From: Flavobacteriales bacterium
Lineage (GTDB): Bacteria > Bacteroidota > Bacteroidia > Flavobacteriales_D > Parvicellaceae
Length of the DNA: 19,258 nucleotides
NCBI GenBank assembly: GCA_015488785.1
Contig: WFNC01000218.1
Location: forward strand, 1 to 19,258
Reading direction: 5' to 3'
Shown one piece after another: positions 12,734-19,258 of the stretch. The notes beneath the pieces were generated by a model that saw only the letters and a program-made list of their open reading frames with translations, made no database searches and was not told where the DNA came from. A program made the translations under genes and the position numbers. Positions within the stretch are counted from its first letter, which is position 1, and each line of letters starts with the position of its first letter.

Positions 12734-13407
12734 TTAGAAAAATAAAACAACTCGCAAAAGACAAAGGCTACATCATTTATGATGAGCCATACAGATTAAA
12801 TATTTGGGGATTCAGAGCCAATACAGAATTACCAAATTCGTTTGATGATGAATTACACGTTTTTACAAATGTGGCTAAAACAGGAAAACCAAATTGGGCG
12901 TACCTAGTTTTTAAAATTACAACCGACCCTGGTACTTATTGGTTGAAGAATCCAATGAATCCAAAAGGAACAGCAATTCTAAAAGCAGGACAATACAAAG
13001 ACGTTTACCGAATAGACAAACATAGAGGGAAGTATTACGCTCTTTGTCAAAGAAATGGAAAGGTAACAGTAGTAAGAGATTACGACAGAGATGCAGTTCT
13101 TGATTTTTACAACGGTAGAGAACAAACAGGAATGTTTGGAATAAACATACACCGAGCAAGAAAAGCAGGAGAAACTTATAAAATAGATAGGTATTCAGCA
13201 GGTTGTCAAGTGTTCAAAAATGCAAATGACTTTAACTTCTTTATGAAAATGTGTGAAGTACACCGAAAATTATATGGTAACAAATTCACTTACACCCTTG
13301 TAGATAAGCGAATGGAGTTTAGATCCAAACTTAAAAAAATAACAATCAGTTCAGTATTAATCGGTCTTCTTTTAGGAGGATACTACTTTATTTCAAATGA
13401 AGAATAA
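12730..13407 (+). CDS. Putative L,D-transpeptidase-fold cell-wall enzyme with C-terminal membrane anchor
   Basis: This 225-residue protein carries a catalytic-type signature: FGINIHRA with H141, then DRYSAGCQVF with C159, 18 residues apart. This matches the H ... S-x-GC layout of YkuD/L,D-transpeptidase-fold enzymes. Other fold marks are WGFRANTELPNSFDDELHVF (26-45), DPGTYWLKNPMNPKGTAIL (66-84) and GNKFTYTLV (183-191). A hydrophobic segment (about 203-221, KITISSVLIGLLLGGYYF) anchors the C-terminus. Proteins of this type occur in phage genomes and are thought to act on peptidoglycan. Whether this one cross-links or cleaves is not shown. It overlaps the peptidoglycan-binding gene by ATGA. The fold assignment is likely; substrate and reaction are inferred. 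Confidence 0.6.
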   Translation: MIRKIKQLAKDKGYIIYDEPYRLNIWGFRANTELPNSFDDELHVFTNVAKTGKPNWAYLVFKITTDPGTYWLKNPMNPKGTAILKAGQYKDVYRIDKHRGKYYALCQRNGKVTVVRDYDRDAVLDFYNGREQTGMFGINIHRARKAGETYKIDRYSAGCQVFKNANDFNFFMKMCEVHRKLYGNKFTYTLVDKRMEFRSKLKKITISSVLIGLLLGGYYFISNEE

Positions 13408-13409
13408 CA

Positions 13410-14372
13410 ATGAAAAACAAAATAACATATCTCGATTTATTCTCTGGTTTAGGAGCCTTTCCAAAAGGGTTACTTGATGCAGGGTTTAAGTTTTCTAATC
13501 ACTATTACAGCGAAATAGATAAGTATGCTATTGCCAATTATAAATACAATTTTAAACAATCAAAACACGTAGGAGATGTCACAAAAATCAAAACGAAAGA
13601 AATTCAAAGACCGGATATTATCACATTCGGATCTCCTTGCCAAGATATTTCACACGCTGGACACAAAACAGGAATCAACGGAGGTAGAAGTAAACTCTTT
13701 TATGATGCAGTTGGAATTATTGACAAATTGCGTCCCAAAGTTTTTGTCTTTGAAAATGTCAAAGGGTTATTCTTTAGTAACAAAGGGAAAGACTTTGAGG
13801 TCGTACTTAAAGAAATTGCCAACATTGGGGTATATGAATGCCAATGGCAACTTATTAATACTGCCTGGTTTTTACCCCAAAATAGAGAGCGAATTTTTCT
13901 TGTCGGATCTCTTAGAGAATTCCGTATCCCCCAAATATTTCCTCTCATCACGGGATATAAAGAAAATCAAAAAAGGAAAGCTTTAGTAAAACTAGTTGGT
14001 CGAATAAATAGAGGACAATCAGGTAGAGTTTATTCTGAATTTGGCTTTTCGCCAACACTTACAGTTGGTCACGGTTATGGGAATGGAATAGTTAAAGTGG
14101 GAAACAAATACAGAAAACTAACCCCGATAGAGTGTGAAAGATTACAAGGTTTACCAGATGATTGGACTAAATATGGAATCTATGAAAATAGAAAAGTAGA
14201 AATAAGAGAATCACAACGCTACAAGCTTTTAGGAAATGCAATAACAAGTTTAGTAATGAAACTAATCGCACAAAAGATTTATCCCGCTTTTAGCAATGGA
14301 ATTAATGGAATAAAGGAGAGTAAATTAGAATTAAAAGCAGAACAATTATTAAAAGAACTACAAAATTTATAA
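13410..14372 (+). CDS. C5-cytosine DNA methyltransferase
   Basis: This 320-residue protein methylates cytosine at C5 in an unknown sequence. All main motifs are present in order: I, LDLFSGLGAF (8-17); IV, GSPCQDIS with the catalytic Cys77; VI, FENVKG (114-119); VIII, QNRERIFLVG (157-166); IX, RKLTPIECERLQGLPDDW (235-252); X, GNAI (275-278). The target recognition region between VIII and IX is short. No restriction endonuclease lies beside it, so it is an orphan enzyme. On a mobile element such enzymes commonly protect DNA against host restriction. It sits 2 bases after the transpeptidase-like gene, within the same operon. Confidence 0.95.
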   Translation: MKNKITYLDLFSGLGAFPKGLLDAGFKFSNHYYSEIDKYAIANYKYNFKQSKHVGDVTKIKTKEIQRPDIITFGSPCQDISHAGHKTGINGGRSKLFYDAVGIIDKLRPKVFVFENVKGLFFSNKGKDFEVVLKEIANIGVYECQWQLINTAWFLPQNRERIFLVGSLREFRIPQIFPLITGYKENQKRKALVKLVGRINRGQSGRVYSEFGFSPTLTVGHGYGNGIVKVGNKYRKLTPIECERLQGLPDDWTKYGIYENRKVEIRESQRYKLLGNAITSLVMKLIAQKIYPAFSNGINGIKESKLELKAEQLLKELQNL

Positions 14373-14376
14373 AACA

Positions 14377-14595
14377 ATGACAAAGCAAAAATTTACATAC
14401 AGCAAAATGACTTTCATATTATCAATAATCGGATTTATTGGAAGTGTAGGGTTCTATTTAGGAGTTTTGAGACAAGTGTATTCAAAGCCAAACAATATTG
14501 AAATTCAAATTTCAGATTTATCAAGAGAAAACAAAGAATTGAAAACGCAAATCACGGTACTTACCAAAATGGTAGATGATTGTCAAGACAAGTAA
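14377..14595 (+). CDS. Small membrane protein with coiled coil (holin/spanin-sized)
   Basis: This 72-residue protein has one transmembrane segment (about 11-30, MTFILSIIGFIGSVGFYLG) and a C-terminal coiled coil (about 41-67, IEIQISDLSRENKELKTQIT and following). It lies 4 bases after the methyltransferase gene and 30 bases before the giant helicase gene. Size and layout are compatible with a holin-like or spanin-like lysis protein, but no family is recognised. The same membrane-plus-coil layout occurs in the 80-residue protein at 4835. Confidence 0.6.
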   Translation: MTKQKFTYSKMTFILSIIGFIGSVGFYLGVLRQVYSKPNNIEIQISDLSRENKELKTQITVLTKMVDDCQDK

Positions 14596-14625
14596 AAAGT
14601 AAAACTAACCTAACACAACGACAGA

Positions 14626-17600
14626 ATGATTAATGTTCCTGAAATATCGTTACAATACGAAAGAGATACATCAAAAAAGATAGATAGAAATATTTCAAGT
14701 TCTTATGATGCCTCAAAGTTTTTTCGTTCACTATATAAAACAGGAAAAATTCAGTTACAAGAATCACTTTATGTGTTATATCTGAATCAAGCAAATTATC
14801 CAATTGGCTATTACCAACATTCTTTAGGAGGAATAGATTCAACTGTTATTGATATTAGAATTGTGTTAGCAACAGCATTAAAATCATTAGCAACAAGTAT
14901 GATTATAGCTCATAATCATCCAAGTGGAAGAGTAAAAGCTAGTAATTCAGATATAACGTTTGTTGAGAAGTTAAAGAAAGGGGCAGAACAATTAAACATC
15001 AATCTTTTAGATTCTTTAATCATTGGTAAAGACGAGTATAGTTCTATGGCTGAATCTGGTTTAATGGGAATTGAAGCTCCGTATCCTATTTCATTATCGA
15101 AGTCATCAGTAATTGAAGATGAGAAAGCTTACTTCCAAACAATGGTCAACCATTTAAGAAATGGAGATAAGTTAAATCGTCCTAAAACGGAGAAGTTAGC
15201 AAATAGCTTAGGTATCAATGACCGAACATTAATCAAAGAATTGACGGAGTTAGCAATTGTAATTCGAGCAAGAGAAATTGCATTAGGTTCAGGTTCTCAA
15301 TTTGATAAATACAATGACATTGTTGAATTGTATAAAAATCAAACAAATCTATCCTTTAGAACAAGCCAAAGTATTTTACTTCAACAATATTCAACTCCCG
15401 CACCAATTGGTTATTTAATGGGAATATATTGTGGAATTGATTCACATACCAAATCAGTGTTTGAACCCTCAGCAGGCAATGGATTGTTGACTATTGCAAC
15501 AAAACCAAGTAGAGTAGTAGTCAATGAAATAGACCCAATACGAAATGAAAATTTGGTGAGGCAACGTTATAAAAAAGTTTTATCGCAAGATGCTTCAGTA
15601 GAATTTTCAGGGTTTTTAAAATATTTTGATGCAGTTATAACCAATCCTCCATTTGGAAGATTGAGCAAAGCAGAAACGTATGAAGATTTCCCTATCAAAG
15701 AACTAGACCATCATATGGCACTCACAGCGTTAGCCACAATGAAAGCAAAGGGTAAAGCCGCAATTATTATCGGAGGTCATACCACTTGGGACGAAAGGGG
15801 ACGAATTCAAAAAGGTAAAAATCGAATTTTCTTTAATTATCTGTACAAATATTACAATGTAGAAGATGTAATTCCAATTAACGGAAGCAAACTCTATTCA
15901 CGCCAAGGAACATCATTCAATACACGATTGATATTAATAGATGGAGCCAAACCAAGACCAAATGGAGTTGCACCATTACGAACCGAATTATCAGCACAAG
16001 TAGTCAATTCATTTGATGAACTATTTAATCGAATCAATATGTATAATAAAACTTCATTCAGCCAATTAGAACTAGAAGCTCTTGAATTAGAAAGTCAATT
16101 GTTGTCTCAAGAATTAGGAGCACCTTATTTACCTGCATCAGATTCTTGTTTTACGCTTGATACACAAGTTCCAGATGCAATGGAATTTGAAATGCACACA
16201 GCAATCAATAGAATCAAGCAAGATGTTGGCGGAGATATGGATAATTATGTACGTCACAGATTGGGATATAAATACAAAGCGCAGTTATGCAATGCTTTAT
16301 CTGCCGAACAAATTGATGCAGTTGGAGCATCTATTTATAATATTGAAGCATTAGGTCAAGCCGTAATCATTGGAGACCAAACGGGAATAGGTAAAGGACG
16401 TGTTGCGGCTTCAATGATTCGTTATGCAGTTCAGCAAGGAATATTACCAATTTTTTTAACAGAAAAAGCAAACTTATTTTCAGATATATATCGAGATTTA
16501 TCGGCTATTGGTTCAGAAAACTTACGTCCTTTTATTGTAAATGCTAGAGGTAGTAAAACACAAATAAAAGATGAAAACGGAAATGTAGTTTATGAAGCAT
16601 TGAGTAAATCGGAACAAGATGCAATTTACAAGTCTCGTAAAATACCCCAAGAGTATGATTTTGTGGTAGCAACTTATTCTCAATTTAATTCACCAAAAAA
16701 CAAACCTTTAAAACCTCATTTTCTATTGGGAATTGCACGAGGGTCGATTTTGATAATGGACGAAAGCCATAATTCAAGTGGTTCATCCAATACAGGAATA
16801 TTTATGCAAGGGGTATTAGCAAAAACTAAAGGAGCAATATTTCTTTCAGCTACTTTTGCTAAGCGACCAGACAATATGCCGATTTACGCAATGAAAACAG
16901 CAATTTCAGAAGCCAATATGAGTAAAGAAGAATTGGTTGATGCTATAACAAAAGGAGGTGTTGCTTTGCAAGAAGTTCTAGCAAGTCAGTTAGTAGCAGA
17001 AGGACAAATGATAAGACGTGAGCGAACTTATGAAGGGATTGAAGTTAACTACATAACATTACTCGACAAAGCAAACGAACACAAAGCAATTGCTGATAAT
17101 ATAACCAATATTATTCGAGACATTATCAAATTTCAAGAAGTTCATATTAGCGACAGAGTTGATGAATTAGATGAGATAGCTGCCGCAGAAGGAACGCAAG
17201 TTGATTTGCGAGAAGGAACAAATCAAGGAGGGGTTGATAATCAACCGTATTTCTCTAAAGTGTTTAACATTATTAATCAAATGTTATTTTCAATCAAAGC
17301 AGAAGCAGTAGCCGAAAAAGCGATTGAGCGATTGAAACAAGGAAAGAAACCTTTGATTGCATTTGCTTCTACAATGGGTAGTTTTATTGAGCAAATGGGA
17401 AGTGTAGGAGATGTGATAAAAGCAGATTTTTCAATTGTATTAGACAAAGGTTTGCAAGGTGTGTTGAGATATACGGAAACCTTACCAAACGGAGAAAAAG
17501 ATTACAAATATTTTAATGTGTCAGACTTGTCAGTAGAAGCACAAGACGAATACGGTCGAATATCTGAAAACATTAGAGAAATTTCAACAGGGATAACCAT

Positions 17601-19258
17601 ATCGCCAATTGATGTAATTGTTCAGAAAATTGAAAATGCAGGTTATACCGTAGCAGAAGTAACAGGAAGAAAACTCAAATTGAGATTAAATCTTAAATCT
17701 GGAATGGGAGAAATTGACACCCGAAAAAAGTTAAATACAAATGATGCTTTTAGAGAATTTAACAACAATGATGTTGATGTTTTACTGATAAACCAATCAG
17801 GAAGTACAGGAGCATCAGCACACGCAATTGTTACCGATAAAGTCTCAGAAAAGGAGATAAAACAAAGAGTTATGATTGTTTTGCAACCCGAATTAGATAT
17901 AAATACAGAAGTTCAAAAAAGAGGAAGAATCAACCGAACAGGACAACTTTTAAAACCAATCTATGATTATGTAAATTCAGCTATTCCAGCCGAACAACGG
18001 TTAATGATGATGTTACAAAAGAAACTAAAAAGTTTAGATGCAAATACGTCTTCAAACCAAAAACAAAGTAATAGCATTTTGGATGTTCCAGATTTTTTAA
18101 ACAAATACGGAGACAAAGTAGTTCTTGAATATTTAGAAGAAAATGAAAAGGTTAATGATTTATTAGGAGACCCTTTAAACTTAGGAAATGGAAAAGAAAT
18201 AAAAGAAGGAGGGGCACATAAAGTATCTGGACGTGTAGCAGTTCTTTCAACCAAAATGCAAGAAGAATTTTACCGTGAAATAAAAGACCGTTACGATACT
18301 TTAGTTGATTACCTAAAACAATCTGGGGATTATGATTTAGAAGTAGAACAGTTGGATTTGCAAACAGAAACCATATCGTCAAAAGTTATCAAAGTTGGTA
18401 AGGGAGGAAATTCAAGTTTTGGAGAAGATAGTATTTTAGAAAAAGTGAATGCCAATGTTTTGAAAAAACCATTCAAAGCAATAGAGCTTCAAAATTTAGT
18501 TCAACAATCCTTGAAAGGAAAATTAGAACAAGATATAAAAGATGAGTTGTATGCTGATTATGAAATGTTTATAGCTTCTTATTTGCAGGAAAGAATTAAT
18601 TTGATTTATGATAGATATAAAACATTAATAAACAATATACCAAGCGAAAAAAAAGTATTAAAAGCATTAAAAGAAGATCCAGCTTACGCTAATCAATTGA
18701 TACGTGAACGTACTAAAGAGTTGGAAGAAGCAAGAGAAAAGCGAATAGCAGATGAAGATAAAGTAACACAAAACAAAAAGAAATACATCAAGGGTTTGTT
18801 TTACTATTTTAGAATAGGAAAAAAGTTACTATATCCTGTTCCTTCTTATGACGGAACAGCTCAAAATCAACTAGCCGTTTTCTTAGGCTTTCAGATAGAT
18901 GCTAAAAAGCCAAATCCTTACGCACCAAGTGCTATTAAATTGAGATTTGCAATTGCATCAAGTCAAAAATATTTGGCTATTCCTGCTAGTTACATCAAAG
19001 ATATTCAAGCTATAAAGGGAGCAAGTATTGGAGTTGGCTCAGTTAGTTTGGACGAAATTTTAGAAGAATGGACAGAAGTTATTAAAGAGAATACAAAAGA
19101 TAGATCCATACGCTACATTGTAACGGGAAATATCCTACAAGCCTTTTCATCTTTTAAAGGAAAGTTAGTGAGTTACACAACTAAAAAAGGAGATGTAAAA
19201 AAAGGGATTTTAATGTCAGAACATTGGTCAATTGATAATGAAATCAAAGGGCGTGTAA
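14626..19258 (+). CDS. Giant RadC + N6-methyltransferase + strawberry-notch/DarB-type helicase (3' end outside window)
   Basis: 1544 codons are open from ATG 14626 to the right edge, and the gene continues. Domain order is as follows. First, a RadC/JAB-like metallo domain with HNHPSG (96-101) and D109. Second, an N6-adenine methyltransferase with FEPSAGNG (279-286), NEID and the catalytic NPPFG (340-344). Third, a superfamily 2 helicase with LSAEQIDAV, GDQTGIGKGR (583-592), DESH (712-715), SAT (741-743), NQSGSTGASA (1056-1065) and QKRGRINRTGQ (1097-1107). This matches the strawberry-notch/DarB family. DarB of phage P1 is an internal head protein, injected with the DNA, that blocks type I restriction. 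The RadC-like front and the methyltransferase-helicase fusion fit an anti-restriction or DNA-protecting role, inferred here. Whether it is packaged is unknown. Confidence 0.93.
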   Translation, partial: MINVPEISLQYERDTSKKIDRNISSSYDASKFFRSLYKTGKIQLQESLYVLYLNQANYPIGYYQHSLGGIDSTVIDIRIVLATALKSLATSMIIAHNHPSGRVKASNSDITFVEKLKKGAEQLNINLLDSLIIGKDEYSSMAESGLMGIEAPYPISLSKSSVIEDEKAYFQTMVNHLRNGDKLNRPKTEKLANSLGINDRTLIKELTELAIVIRAREIALGSGSQFDKYNDIVELYKNQTNLSFRTSQSILLQQYSTPAPIGYLMGIYCGIDSHTKSVFEPSAGNGLLTIATKPSRVVVNEIDPIRNENLVRQRYKKVLSQDASVEFSGFLKYFDAVITNPPFGRLSKAETYEDFPIKELDHHMALTALATMKAKGKAAIIIGGHTTWDERGRIQKGKNRIFFNYLYKYYNVEDVIPINGSKLYSRQGTSFNTRLILIDGAKPRPNGVAPLRTELSAQVVNSFDELFNRINMYNKTSFSQLELEALELESQLLSQELGAPYLPASDSCFTLDTQVPDAMEFEMHTAINRIKQDVGGDMDNYVRHRLGYKYKAQLCNALSAEQIDAVGASIYNIEALGQAVIIGDQTGIGKGRVAASMIRYAVQQGILPIFLTEKANLFSDIYRDLSAIGSENLRPFIVNARGSKTQIKDENGNVVYEALSKSEQDAIYKSRKIPQEYDFVVATYSQFNSPKNKPLKPHFLLGIARGSILIMDESHNSSGSSNTGIFMQGVLAKTKGAIFLSATFAKRPDNMPIYAMKTAISEANMSKEELVDAITKGGVALQEVLASQLVAEGQMIRRERTYEGIEVNYITLLDKANEHKAIADNITNIIRDIIKFQEVHISDRVDELDEIAAAEGTQVDLREGTNQGGVDNQPYFSKVFNIINQMLFSIKAEAVAEKAIERLKQGKKPLIAFASTMGSFIEQMGSVGDVIKADFSIVLDKGLQGVLRYTETLPNGEKDYKYFNVSDLSVEAQDEYGRISENIREISTGITISPIDVIVQKIENAGYTVAEVTGRKLKLRLNLKSGMGEIDTRKKLNTNDAFREFNNNDVDVLLINQSGSTGASAHAIVTDKVSEKEIKQRVMIVLQPELDINTEVQKRGRINRTGQLLKPIYDYVNSAIPAEQRLMMMLQKKLKSLDANTSSNQKQSNSILDVPDFLNKYGDKVVLEYLEENEKVNDLLGDPLNLGNGKEIKEGGAHKVSGRVAVLSTKMQEEFYREIKDRYDTLVDYLKQSGDYDLEVEQLDLQTETISSKVIKVGKGGNSSFGEDSILEKVNANVLKKPFKAIELQNLVQQSLKGKLEQDIKDELYADYEMFIASYLQERINLIYDRYKTLINNIPSEKKVLKALKEDPAYANQLIRERTKELEEAREKRIADEDKVTQNKKKYIKGLFYYFRIGKKLLYPVPSYDGTAQNQLAVFLGFQIDAKKPNPYAPSAIKLRFAIASSQKYLAIPASYIKDIQAIKGASIGVGSVSLDEILEEWTEVIKENTKDRSIRYIVTGNILQAFSSFKGKLVSYTTKKGDVKKGILMSEHWSIDNEIKGRV

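Noticed and set aside
13576..13986. 136-residue open frame inside the cytosine methyltransferase gene
   Set aside because: It is a different-frame shadow of a gene whose every motif is intact.
4222..14595. Ordinary tailed prophage
   Set aside because: No terminase, portal, capsid protease of the usual type, tape measure, tail tube, baseplate or tail fibre can be recognised over 10 kb of structural-looking genes.
14630..18382. Several open frames on both strands inside the giant helicase gene
   Set aside because: They overlap a continuous 1544-codon frame with recognisable motifs from end to end. None shows a domain or independent spacing.
1..19258. tRNA or rRNA genes
   Set aside because: No cloverleaf-like stretch or conserved rRNA sequence was noticed. 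A tRNAscan-SE or Infernal run would settle this.

Overview
The window is AT-rich and its gene starts look like those of the phylum Bacteroidota, most likely Flavobacteriia. Start codons sit behind short A-rich stretches instead of Shine-Dalgarno sequences, many genes overlap by ATGA, and one promoter element fits the Bacteroidota -7 consensus (TAnnTTTG). The best-recognised proteins (RhuM, HsdM, the RadC-methyltransferase-helicase giant) are of types common in mobile DNA of that phylum. This placement is an inference from sequence style.

Left part (1-3074, minus strand): a type I restriction-modification operon. A small XRE regulator, hsdM, rhuM and the start of hsdS are joined by 4-base ATGA overlaps. 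hsdS runs off the left edge and hsdR is not in the window. Next is a non-coding block (3075-3454) with two sets of 10-bp-phased repeats and a terminator. It is followed by two small minus-strand genes (3455-4006) that look like diverged paralogues. These face a plus-strand cluster across a 215-base divergent intergenic region, a layout typical of a regulatory switch in a prophage or other mobile element.

Right part (4222-19258, plus strand): one dense, probably co-transcribed cluster. It opens with two small DNA-binding-type proteins, one of them like sigma-factor region 4. A block of mostly unrecognised, often membrane-anchored proteins follows: a small membrane coiled-coil protein, an LEA2/WHy-like protein, a 615-residue protein with a transglutaminase-like cysteine-protease domain plus Arg-rich and Lys-rich segments, a basic/membrane/acidic protein, a 235-residue beta-rich protein whose gene ends in a strong hairpin, three small proteins of which at least two are beta-rich, a coiled-coil protein, a newly noted 59-residue protein, and an annexin-repeat membrane protein. 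Then come a membrane-anchored peptidoglycan-binding protein, a probable L,D-transpeptidase-fold enzyme, an orphan C5-cytosine methyltransferase, a holin/spanin-sized membrane coiled-coil protein, and a giant RadC + N6-methyltransferase + strawberry-notch/DarB-type helicase that runs off the right edge.

Interpretation (inference): the 4222-14595 block best fits the structural, maturation and cell-entry/lysis module of a tailless, probably membrane-containing virus or a provirus of one. No terminase, portal, tape-measure or tail gene is visible. The 235-residue protein is the best major capsid candidate, and the transglutaminase-like protein could be its maturation protease. A recurring G-[LI]-[GA] motif, placed identically at residues 18-20 in two proteins, could be the cleavage site. 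The methyltransferase and the giant DarB-like protein would protect incoming DNA from restriction such as the type I system at the left. None of the capsid assignments rests on a recognised homologue, so they need structure prediction or profile searches.
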